A DNA stretch of 13,536 nt from Phascolarctobacterium_A sp902463975 (GTDB lineage Bacteria > Bacillota > Negativicutes > Acidaminococcales > Acidaminococcaceae): positions 1 to 13,536 of the forward strand of contig NZ_CABQHJ010000044.1 of the NCBI RefSeq assembly GCF_902463975.1. The letters are read 5' to 3'. Position numbers and translations under genes: made by a program. This document shows positions 7,690 to 13,536 of this stretch, piece by piece. The notes under the pieces were generated by a model. The model did not search any database, was not told the origin of the DNA, and saw only the letters and a list, made by a program, of their open reading frames with translations. Position 1 is the first letter of the stretch, and every line of letters starts with the position of its first letter.

Positions 7690-7764
7690 GGCGCTATGGT
7701 CAAGCGGCTAAGACGTCGCCCTCTCAAGGCGAAATCAAGGGTTCGATTCCCTTTAGCGCTACCA
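7690..7764 (+). tRNA. tRNA-Glu (CTC)
   Basis: A complete cloverleaf. Acceptor GGCGCTA (7690-7696) pairs with TAGCGCT (7754-7760), followed by discriminator A and an encoded CCA (7762-7764). The anticodon stem TCGCC/GGCGA encloses loop CTCTCAA (7721-7727), with anticodon CTC (7723-7725) reading GAG. The T-stem AAGGG/CCCTT encloses TTCGATT. One oddity is that the first acceptor pair is a G1-U72 wobble. The gene is co-transcribed with tRNA-Gln and ends shortly before a strong terminator. Confidence 0.95.
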
Positions 7765-7770
7765 GAAGTT

Positions 7771-7800
7771 AACGCTGATGCATAAGCATCAGCGTTTTTT
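7771..7800 (+). terminator. Intrinsic terminator of the tRNA operon
   Basis: Perfect 11-bp arms AACGCTGATGC (7771-7781) and GCATCAGCGTT (7786-7796) with loop ATAA, running into a T tract to 7800. It lies six bases after the tRNA-Glu CCA. Confidence 0.93.
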
Positions 7801-7825
7801 ATTGTTTAAATGTAAACCAAACCTA

Positions 7826-7853
7826 AACCGCATCTTGTTATGCGGTTTTTTTT
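7826..7853 (+). terminator. Second, tandem intrinsic terminator
   Basis: Arms AACCGCAT (7826-7833) and ATGCGGTT (7840-7847) with a six-base loop, followed by T's to 7853. It lies 25 nt after the first terminator and would act as a back-up for the tRNA transcript. No gene lies between the two. Confidence 0.8.
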
Positions 7854-8002
7854 GTGCGTAAAAAGGAGAAAATCTACTAAAAAGTTTTGTGACTGAAAGG
7901 TAGCGCTCTATAACGCTGACGCTCTGTTATCAGATTTTTGTACAGAAAATATAAATTTTGGTATCTTAATCCCCCTATGCCAATCCTAATTTTCATATTT
8001 GA

Positions 8003-8041
8003 AAAGCCATGTCTTACCGAAAATCAGTAAAACATGGCTTT
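8003..8041 (-). terminator. Probable terminator of the autotransporter gene
   Basis: Perfect 10-bp arms AAAGCCATGT (8003-8012) and ACATGGCTTT (8032-8041), with a further TTAC/GTAA pairing inside. On the minus strand the stem runs into TTTTC, a short U tract, about 85 nt after the autotransporter stop. The plus strand also gives a few T's, so it may be bidirectional. Confidence 0.6.
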
Positions 8042-8053
8042 CTCTGTAAATCT

Positions 8054-8097
8054 GCGTTAGTCCATTACTTATGCTTAAAGATTCCCTGGACTAATGC
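8054..8097 (-). repeat. Stem-loop in autotransporter 3' UTR
   Basis: Arms GCGTTAGTCCA (8054-8064) and TGGACTAATGC (8087-8097) can form an 11-bp stem with one G-U pair and a 22-nt loop. It lies 28 nt after the autotransporter stop. On the minus strand no U tract follows, so it is not a typical terminator in that direction. On the plus strand a T-rich stretch follows. An mRNA-stabilising 3' structure is one possibility. Confidence 0.5.
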
Positions 8098-8124
8098 TAT
8101 ATTTTTATTATTCTAGAGTCTTTC

Positions 8125-11067
8125 TCAGAAGCTGAAGTTGAGGCTCAGGTTGAAGCCTACACCCTTTTGCTTACCAACGGAGCCGTTAACGCCAAGACCC
8201 AGTTCGAATTTGTCGGAGTTGTTAACTCTCCAGCCAAGCTCCATAATACCGGTATCGCCCTTCATGGAAGGAGCAGGAGCGGAAGCAGAGCCAAGGGTTG
8301 TTGCTACAATTGCATTAGATTCACCGTCAAATTCATGCTGCCATGCCAAGCCTACATAGAAAGCGTTCTTCTCGCTCAGCTGATGCGTATATCTTGCACC
8401 AAGACGAGTACGCAGAGAGGTTGTAGCATCAAAATCATAGGTTGCGCCGGTGCCTACAGTAACCTTGTCACCCTGTTGACGAGTGTAGAACAGCTTGCCA
8501 TAGTAGTCAAGGGTATCCTTATCGTTCAGCTGAACAACCTTGCCCATGCCAAGATGTGCTGCGTAATAGGTTGCATCGCTGTCGTATTTAATGCCGCCTG
8601 CAACAGCAGATTGATAATCGGTGCTCATTCTGCCTGCACGCAGGGAACCTTCATAATAGAAGCCATCATCATTGAGCTGCTTAGCCATCAAGCCTGCACC
8701 CCAGAAGTGTGCGTCGCCGTCGCCGTGCGTACCATTGTCGAGGTAGGAATCGTAGCTGCCGCGACCGTATTCAATCACAGGCGCAATTAACAGCTTACCG
8801 GAATTGTTGTTGATTTTCTTTGCAAAGCCAAGATTCATGTTCCATGCTTTAAGGTCAACGTGAGAACCGGTATCGAGCTTATGATTGTTAGCGCTCATGG
8901 TGATAAACGGGTTAACAGAACCTTCTTCCTCACCTTCAACAGCCAGTGCAGCATTTTCATAACCTGCAGTTGTCAGCAAATCATGGCCCAAGTTCAGCAT
9001 AGTGAGCGCAGCGGACTGTGTTTCAACCGGAGATTTTGCGTCAGCATCAGCATAAAGGCCGCCGGCACCAGGAGTTGTGCCGCCACCACCCGGAGGTGTT
9101 GTGCCACCGCCGCCCGGAGGTGTTGTGCCACCGCCGCCCGGAGGTGTTGTGCCGCCGCCACCCGGAGGTGTTGTGCCACCGCCACCCGGAGGTGTTGTGC
9201 CATTGATAACTCCGACTAATTTATTGCCATCAGTTCCAACAGTAACCTGTAGTCCCTGATCAATTGAGATTAAGCCATCAGTCAAGGTTCCTGTTGTGAT
9301 ATTTTCAGCCTTTAGTGCGCCTGCAGTAATCAGGTTGATTTTATCATTTTCGTTTAATTTAGTACCAAGCTCTACGCCAGCCTTAATCTCTGCGTTATTG
9401 ATAAGAGCAGTACCTGTTACTTTAAGCATAGTATTGTTGGCAACAAGATCTTTGGTGATAAAGAAGTTGAGCTTATCAAAATTTTGAATGCTTTTTGCTT
9501 CGTTGCCTTTTCCAACTACTTCCAGAGTGTTGTTGTTAATATTGGCTTTACTCAGCTTATCATAGCCACCGTAAACATCACCCTTGATTTTCGCACCATT
9601 TTTGAAAATAACTTTATTATTTTGGATTTTTTCAGATATAGCACCATCGCTTTCCGTATAACCACCATAGACATTTTCATTAACAGTACTATTATCAACA
9701 GTTACAGTATTATCCATGCTATTGCCTTTAAAGGAATAACCGCCATAAACATTTTTATTAACGCTACTGCCATCTGTGATGCTTATAATATTACCAATGC
9801 TATCTTTAGCACCATAACCGCCATAGACATTCATATTAACAGTGCTCTTAGCAATATTTACTTTATTATCCTCGCTATTGCCTTTTAAAGCAACACCACC
9901 GGCAATATTTGCTGTTACGCCGCTAGCACCATTTAGTATCACCTCATTATTCTTACTATCAGCTTTCTCTGAAAAGCCACCAAATACACTTTGGCCAACC
10001 TTAGCACCATTAGTAATGCTTACTTTGTTCTCGTTGGTGTTATGAGTTGCATAGCCTCCATAAATATTCCCCTCCACTACGCTTCCCGCACCAATGGCAA
10101 CCTCGTTTTTTTCAGCACTGCCATTCTTATCATTATCTGCATAACCACCATATACAGTATCTTTAATTGTACCTTCGCTGATCTCTACGCTATTTCCCTT
10201 ACTATTTGTGTCGCCTTTTCCACCAAATACATTAGCAGCACCGCTCTTGATAATCCTGACAGTATTGCCCTCGCTGATTCCTGCTATAGCAACACCACCG
10301 GCAACATATGCGGTTACAACACCAGCACCCTCGATTGTTACTTCATTCTTTTTGCTGTCACCTTTCACTGAAAAGCCACCAAAAACACTTTGGCCAACCT
10401 CAGCACCATTAGTAATGCTTACTTTGTTCTCGTTGGTGTTATGAGTTGCATAGCCTCCATAAATATCTTCACTTACTTTGCTTCCCGCGCCAATGGCAAC
10501 CTCGTTTTTTTCAGCACTGCCATTTTTATCATTATCTGCATAACCACCATATACATTTTTCTTGATGGTACTGCCAATAATCTCTACATTATTTTCCTTG
10601 CTGCTTGTGTCACCTTTACCACCATATACTATACCGTTTACTTCGCTATTATCTTTAATAACAACATGGTTTTTTATAGCTTCTGCAGCTCCGGAGCCAC
10701 CACCACATACAACATCTCCCAAACTATTACCGCTAATCGTTACAGTATTCTCTTTGACATTACCATAAAAAGAATATGCTCCACATACGCTGCTAGTTGC
10801 AGCGGTACCGGTAATAGTAACATAGTTCTTAAAGACTTCCGGTGGAGACACCTTTGTATCATTATAGCCACCGTAAACATAATCATAAGTACCAGAATTA
10901 AGTGTAACATTAGCACCGGTTGACATATGAGTCTTGCCATCATCACCATAATAATTATCTGCCCAAGCACTCGGCATTACCAATACACCGGTGCACAGCA
11001 AACCGCACAAAATACCGCCAAGTTTTCTCTGCATTTGTTTTTCTTTCATTTTTGCCAAAAACTTCAT
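8125..11067 (-). CDS. Autotransporter adhesin-like protein with beta-barrel
   Basis: A 980-residue type V secreted surface protein. A long signal peptide (basic start, hydrophobic core about 17-32, AWA cleavage before D37) sends it to the periplasm. The passenger (about 60-525) has 17 rungs built on (V/I)(Y/F)GGY followed by an NxVxI strand, spaced 25-30 residues, suggesting a beta-helix or solenoid. Residues 130-262 and 263-395 are a tandem duplication. A less repetitive stretch (about 526-620) precedes a TTPPGGGG linker (624-669). The C-terminal third (about 690-980) is an outer-membrane beta-barrel ending in NFSF with a terminal Phe, as recognised by the BAM machinery. The ATG at 11067 has AGGAGG eight bases upstream. 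It is a single-gene unit. Adhesion or surface display is inferred from architecture; no ligand or protease motif is visible. Confidence 0.92.
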   Translation of the reverse strand: MKFLAKMKEKQMQRKLGGILCGLLCTGVLVMPSAWADNYYGDDGKTHMSTGANVTLNSGTYDYVYGGYNDTKVSPPEVFKNYVTITGTAATSSVCGAYSFYGNVKENTVTISGNSLGDVVCGGGSGAAEAIKNHVVIKDNSEVNGIVYGGKGDTSSKENNVEIIGSTIKKNVYGGYADNDKNGSAEKNEVAIGAGSKVSEDIYGGYATHNTNENKVSITNGAEVGQSVFGGFSVKGDSKKNEVTIEGAGVVTAYVAGGVAIAGISEGNTVRIIKSGAANVFGGKGDTNSKGNSVEISEGTIKDTVYGGYADNDKNGSAEKNEVAIGAGSVVEGNIYGGYATHNTNENKVSITNGAKVGQSVFGGFSEKADSKNNEVILNGASGVTANIAGGVALKGNSEDNKVNIAKSTVNMNVYGGYGAKDSIGNIISITDGSSVNKNVYGGYSFKGNSMDNTVTVDNSTVNENVYGGYTESDGAISEKIQNNKVIFKNGAKIKGDVYGGYDKLSKANINNNTLEVVGKGNEAKSIQNFDKLNFFITKDLVANNTMLKVTGTALINNAEIKAGVELGTKLNENDKINLITAGALKAENITTGTLTDGLISIDQGLQVTVGTDGNKLVGVINGTTPPGGGGTTPPGGGGTTPPGGGGTTPPGGGGTTPPGGGGTTPGAGGLYADADAKSPVETQSAALTMLNLGHDLLTTAGYENAALAVEGEEEGSVNPFITMSANNHKLDTGSHVDLKAWNMNLGFAKKINNNSGKLLIAPVIEYGRGSYDSYLDNGTHGDGDAHFWGAGLMAKQLNDDGFYYEGSLRAGRMSTDYQSAVAGGIKYDSDATYYAAHLGMGKVVQLNDKDTLDYYGKLFYTRQQGDKVTVGTGATYDFDATTSLRTRLGARYTHQLSEKNAFYVGLAWQHEFDGESNAIVATTLGSASAPAPSMKGDTGIMELGWRVNNSDKFELGLGVNGSVGKQKGVGFNLSLNFSF
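9071..9201 (-). repeat. 24-bp minisatellite encoding TTPPGGGG linker
   Basis: Five full 24-bp units (starting at 9071, 9095, 9119, 9143 and 9167) and a partial sixth encode repeats of TTPPGGGG at residues 624-669, between passenger and barrel. Units differ only at a few positions, mostly synonymous. The tract is much more GC-rich than the surrounding gene. Copy number is likely to vary by slippage in whole-codon steps without breaking the frame. Confidence 0.95.
9883..10230 (-). repeat. Tandem duplication copy B in autotransporter passenger
   Basis: This copy encodes residues 280-395 and is the second copy of the 133-residue, five-rung superunit. The rung spacings 25, 30, 26 and 27 repeat exactly between copies A and B. 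The identical stretch at 10003-10067 could support homologous deletion or further amplification. Confidence 0.9.
10282..10629 (-). repeat. Tandem duplication copy A in autotransporter passenger
   Basis: This copy encodes residues 147-262 and matches copy B (9883-10230) at a constant offset of 399 bp, or 133 residues. By eye at least 65 consecutive bases are identical (10402-10466 here). The conserved block includes YGGYADND, KNEVAIGAGS and YGGYATHN. Similarity fades toward the ends. Confidence 0.9.
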
Positions 11068-11554
11068 ATTAAAAGCCTCCTTTTAATTAAGATGGAACCT
11101 CTTTATTAACGTCAGTATAGCACTTAAAAGAATTTTTCACCCCACCCCAAACCACGATTCCGGGTAGGCTAGGCAAAAAAATTTGACTGTTTTTATGGAA
11201 AAGACGAAAATTCAACTGAAATCCCGGCTACGGCACTAATTGACGAGTGCGATGACTTACTTTATATGGGCATCGTTTACTTTCGTGCTAATTTCGTATA
11301 TAACATTAAACATATTTATAGCTAATATTTTATTCTCAAAGTGTTATTTGCGCAAGTTTCAGCTAATATATTACCAATTGTCACTAACCGCTAAATATTT
11401 TTACATATGGTAGTACTATATAACGCTTCATTCTTTGACGCTTTTTGTTTTGGAAAAGCCAAATTCCCTGCTTTTTTCAAACAGCCTTATCCAAAGCATT
11501 GATATTATGATATAATCTAAGTAATAAATCTGTTGTATGAGAGGAGCGATAATT
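11068..11554. other. Gene-poor divergent intergenic region
   Basis: This is the 487-nt gap between the divergent autotransporter and AAA-ATPase genes. A possible -10 TATACT for the autotransporter lies on the minus strand at 11114-11119, but I see no good -35 there; the sequence at that spacing is G-rich. A 50-codon frame without an ATG start (11173-11325, plus strand) reads like protein and may be a gene remnant. The stretch 11326-11500 is AT-rich with nothing I can name. The promoter of the AAA gene is at 11508-11516. Confidence 0.55.
11508..11516 (+). promoter_or_regulatory. Extended -10 promoter of the AAA-ATPase gene
   Basis: A perfect TATAAT (11511-11516) preceded by TGA (11508-11510) forms an extended -10 element, which can compensate for the weak -35 (TTATCC at 11487-11492, 18 nt away). 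The predicted start is near 11523, about 30 nt before the start codon. Confidence 0.6.
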
Positions 11555-13228
11555 TTGAACGGATTGAAATTTCCTGTTGGTATCTCCAATTTCGCCAAGA
11601 TTCGCGATGAAGGATATTACTATATAGATAAAACAAACCTGATCACCGAAATACTTGAGTCCGGTATTGCTGAAGTAACGTTAATTACTCGCCCCAGACG
11701 TTTCGGCAAAACCCTCGGCATGAGTATGCTGGCGGATTTTTTTGATGTCCGCAAAGACAGCAGCAAGCATTTCGCCAGATTATCTGTCTCCAAGAACACT
11801 AATATTTGTAATCAATGGATGAATAGATACCCAACTATCTTTGTTTCATTAAAAGATGTTGACGGTATTTCCTTTAATGATGCCTACGCTCAGCTCTCTC
11901 TGCAATTTGCTGATTTATACAAGGAATATGCTTTTTTGCTTGACAGCAAGAATATAGATAGCGATGACCGTAACATTTTTCAAAGAATTAAGGCTGGCGA
12001 AGCAAGCCTGCCTGACCTGAGCCGCGCTCTGAGCACCCTGATGAAAATATTGAACGCCTATTATGGCAAGCCGGTAATCCTGCTTTTGGATGAATACGAT
12101 GTCCCCATCGCCAAAGCCAGCAGCCACGGTTATTACACTGAAATGATGAACATTATCAAGCCGTTGCTGAGCACCTCTCTGAAGGATAACCCCAATCTTT
12201 GCTTTGCCTTGATTACTGGCTGTCTGCGAATTGCTAAAGAGAGTGTTTTTACCGGTACCAATAATTTTATTTCCGACTCTATTGTACGCTCAAATCTCAA
12301 AGAATCCTTTGGTTTTACGCAAAAGGAAGTAGATAAGCTGCTGGCAGATGCTAATGCGGAAGCTTATGCAGATACTATCCGCACCTGGTATGATGGCTAT
12401 CATTTCGACACAGCCGACGTTTACTGCCCTTGGGATGTTATCAGCTACTTGTATGACCTGCAGCGTAATCCGCAAGCAAAGCCTGTAAGCTATTGGCGCA
12501 ACACCAGCGATAACTCCATTATCCGCTCCTTTATTGACTGCGCAAGCAGTAATATCACGGAAAAGCTGGAAACCCTTTTATCCGGCAGCTTCATCGTACA
12601 AAAGGTTGATGACAGCCTGACCTATGATTATCTGCACTCCTCTGAAGATAATCTTTGGAGCATTTTATATCTGACAGGATATCTGACCAAAGTTCGCAAT
12701 GATGCTCTGCCCGCTGCTATACCGGATGGTTATTCAGCTTTGATTATTCCTAATGAAGAGATTAAGGAAATCTATGAAACTACTGTTATGAAGTGGTTTG
12801 CCGATAGTGCGCAAGCTTCTAACCGCAATGCATTATTTACGGCTGTATGGAGCGGAGACAGTAAAGCACTTACTCAGGAAATAACGAAGCTTCTGCGTAT
12901 GACCATCAGCTACCATGATTATCGCGAGGATTTTTACCATGCTTTCCTGGCAGGCATCTTCACCGGTGCAGGATATGTTGTTGAATCTAACCGTGAGCAT
13001 GGTGAAGGACGCAGTGATGTAATTGTTAAGGATATCCGCAATGGCCGTATAGCGATTTTTGAAGCTAAATATGCAAAAACGCTGAATAACTTGCCAGACG
13101 CTTGCGATTTAGCAATCGACCAGATCAATACGCGTATCTATGCAGATGATTTCCAAGATGATTACGATGATATTTTATGCTATGGCATTGCATTTTTCAA
13201 AAAGCGGTGCTTAGTAAAGATAAAATAA
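11555..13228 (+). CDS. AAA-ATPase-like protein with C-terminal PD-(D/E)XK nuclease domain
   Basis: A 557-residue protein of the widespread AAA-ATPase-like plus PD-(D/E)XK_9 family, often present in several copies in gut bacteria; its role is not settled. From the TTG start: VGISNFAKIR and YYYIDKT at the N-terminus, Walker A RPRRFGKT (46-53), Walker B ILLLDEYD (175-182), the family motif TGCLRIAKESVFTG (about 222-235), WYDGYHF (about 278-284), and a nuclease core GRSDVIV (D488) and FEAKYA (E503, K505). I chose TTG at 11555 because AGGAG lies eight bases before it; an in-frame ATG at 11537 overlaps that site and lacks its own. All key motifs look intact. It stands alone with its own promoter and terminator, which suits an independently acquired cassette. 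Confidence 0.9.
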   Translation: MNGLKFPVGISNFAKIRDEGYYYIDKTNLITEILESGIAEVTLITRPRRFGKTLGMSMLADFFDVRKDSSKHFARLSVSKNTNICNQWMNRYPTIFVSLKDVDGISFNDAYAQLSLQFADLYKEYAFLLDSKNIDSDDRNIFQRIKAGEASLPDLSRALSTLMKILNAYYGKPVILLLDEYDVPIAKASSHGYYTEMMNIIKPLLSTSLKDNPNLCFALITGCLRIAKESVFTGTNNFISDSIVRSNLKESFGFTQKEVDKLLADANAEAYADTIRTWYDGYHFDTADVYCPWDVISYLYDLQRNPQAKPVSYWRNTSDNSIIRSFIDCASSNITEKLETLLSGSFIVQKVDDSLTYDYLHSSEDNLWSILYLTGYLTKVRNDALPAAIPDGYSALIIPNEEIKEIYETTVMKWFADSAQASNRNALFTAVWSGDSKALTQEITKLLRMTISYHDYREDFYHAFLAGIFTGAGYVVESNREHGEGRSDVIVKDIRNGRIAIFEAKYAKTLNNLPDACDLAIDQINTRIYADDFQDDYDDILCYGIAFFKKRCLVKIK

Positions 13229-13277
13229 ACGTTTCGCTAGAAGTGATTACTTTATTACAATCCGATATTTAGAACCT

Positions 13278-13302
13278 AAAGACCGCCGCTGGCGGTCTTT
13301 TT
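13278..13302 (+). terminator. Intrinsic terminator of the AAA-ATPase gene
   Basis: Perfect 10-bp arms AAAGACCGCC (13278-13287) and GGCGGTCTTT (13291-13300) with a three-base loop GCT, running into T's to 13302. It lies 50 nt after the stop codon. Confidence 0.93.
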
Positions 13303-13310
13303 ACGTTTAA

Positions 13311-13340
13311 TGTCACGAATTATATACATTATTCGTGACA
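13311..13340. repeat. Perfect 10-bp inverted repeat
   Basis: TGTCACGAAT (13311-13320) and ATTCGTGACA (13331-13340) are perfect complements separated by 10 nt. No T tract follows in either direction, so it is not a terminator. The same 10-mer occurs once more, at 7394-7403, just upstream of the sbcD ribosome binding site, which hints at a protein-binding half-site. Confidence 0.75.
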
Positions 13341-13382
13341 TTTTGCGCACTCTGCAAGCTGATTTAGTTGTTATGACACAAT

Positions 13383-13409
13383 AAAAAAACAGCCTGGAAA
13401 AATCCAGGC
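13383..13409 (-). terminator. Intrinsic terminator of the candidate sRNA
   Basis: Arms GCCTGGA and TCCAGGC (13392-13398 and 13403-13409) with a four-base loop. On the minus strand the stem is followed by TG and then seven T's (13389-13383). On the plus strand no T tract follows, so the orientation is clear. Confidence 0.85.
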
Positions 13410-13485
13410 AAATTGGAACGGAATGCATATGAACAAGGTATACATATTTAGGCATGCGCATTGGGGATGACCGCACGCTATGTAC
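13383..13485 (-). ncRNA. Candidate small RNA of about 103 nt
   Basis: The unit is bounded by a near-consensus promoter (13492-13520) and an intrinsic terminator (13383-13409), with no ribosome binding site and no gene between. From the predicted start at 13485, GTACATA (13485-13479) can pair with TATGTATAC (13446-13438, two-base bulge), and inside it GCGTGC (13478-13473) with GCATGC (13457-13452, one G-U pair). This leaves a 15-nt loop with the C-rich motif TCATCCCC (13470-13463). A linear stretch of about 28 nt follows before the terminator hairpin. It matches no RNA family I know (not 6S, 4.5S, tmRNA or a known riboswitch). A C-rich loop able to pair with Shine-Dalgarno sequences is typical of Firmicutes regulatory RNAs, but a target is inference. 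Confidence 0.6.
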
Positions 13486-13491
13486 AATTTT

Positions 13492-13520
13492 ATTATAGTG
13501 CATTTCTTCACTACTATCAA
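13492..13520 (-). promoter_or_regulatory. Promoter of the candidate sRNA
   Basis: On the minus strand, TTGATA (13515-13520) and a perfect TATAAT (13492-13497) are separated by exactly 17 nt. The start is predicted near 13485. Between this promoter and the terminator at 13383-13409 there is no gene with a ribosome binding site. Confidence 0.8.
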
Positions 13521-13536
13521 GTTTATTTTATAAATT

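Larger units (their letters stand above)
7854..8124. other. Non-coding gap between tRNA terminators and autotransporter stop
   Basis: No plausible gene is visible here. The left part (7854-8000) is AT-rich, with short echoes of the neighbouring tRNA region: GGTAGCGCT at 7899-7907 is the reverse complement of part of the tRNA-Glu 3' end, and TAACGCTGA at 7911-7919 matches the first terminator stem. The right part holds two hairpins, 8003-8041 and 8054-8097, that would sit in the 3' untranslated region of the autotransporter mRNA. Confidence 0.6.
13229..13536. other. Right-end non-coding region with terminator, palindrome and sRNA candidate
   Basis: I see no protein gene in these 308 nt. In order it holds the AAA-gene terminator (13278-13302), a perfect inverted repeat (13311-13340), a plain stretch (13341-13382), and a minus-strand unit made of terminator, structured body and promoter (13383-13520). 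Confidence 0.7.

Noticed and set aside
9071..9201. CRISPR-like array
   Set aside because: The 24-bp units are directly adjacent with no spacers and encode a Pro/Gly linker.
9077..9259. Plus-strand Pro/Gly-rich open frame
   Set aside because: It is the antisense reading of the 24-bp minisatellite in the autotransporter gene; low-complexity repeats stay open in several frames.
9484..10923. Several plus-strand hydrophobic open frames within the autotransporter
   Set aside because: They are shadows of the repetitive passenger gene; their similarity to each other simply mirrors the tandem duplication.
11114..11143. Full promoter for the autotransporter
   Set aside because: A -10 TATACT is present on the minus strand, but the sequence 17-18 nt upstream is G-rich and unlike TTGACA, so I did not list it as a promoter.
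13311..13340. Terminator at the TGTCACGAAT inverted repeat
   Set aside because: No T tract follows in either direction and the AAA gene already has a strong terminator just before it.
13276..13503. Minus-strand 75-codon open frame
   Set aside because: It runs through two hairpins, including a terminator, has no ribosome binding site, and overlaps the candidate sRNA and its promoter.

Overview
The window looks like chromosomal DNA from a diderm Firmicute of the Negativicutes type; a Phascolarctobacterium- or Acidaminococcaceae-like gut bacterium is my best guess. The grounds are Firmicutes-style housekeeping genes (an xpt-permease operon, sbcDC), strong AGGAGG-type ribosome binding sites and consensus sigma-70 promoters, together with an outer-membrane autotransporter that needs an outer membrane. 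The species is inferred, not shown.

Left part (1-7381), all on the minus strand. The 5' part of a tRNA-Asp gene, with a perfect consensus promoter, lies at the edge. Further right are two transcription units read right to left. The first is sbcD-sbcC (ATGA overlap), the Mre11/Rad50-type nuclease. The second starts at a good promoter just after sbcC: xpt (xanthine phosphoribosyltransferase), a xanthine/uracil-type permease (TAATG overlap), an amidohydrolase 33 nt later, and an unrecognised 230-residue protein 1 nt after that. The first two genes import and salvage xanthine. The last two are tightly coupled to each other and their job is unknown.

Middle (7382-8124). Divergent promoters drive sbcD leftward and a tRNA-Gln(CTG)/tRNA-Glu(CTC) pair rightward. 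The tRNAs end in two tandem intrinsic terminators. The rest of this gap holds hairpins that probably form the 3' end of the autotransporter mRNA.

Right part (8125-13536). A 980-residue autotransporter (minus strand) has a signal peptide, 17 rungs of a VYGGY-type repeat with an internal 133-residue tandem duplication, a 24-bp minisatellite encoding a TTPPGGGG linker, and a C-terminal beta-barrel. After a gene-poor 487-nt gap comes a solitary plus-strand AAA-ATPase/PD-(D/E)XK gene with its own promoter and terminator. The last 300 nt contain a perfect 10-bp inverted repeat and, on the minus strand, a near-consensus promoter followed about 100 nt later by an intrinsic terminator. That layout suggests an undescribed structured small RNA, the most interesting candidate in the window.
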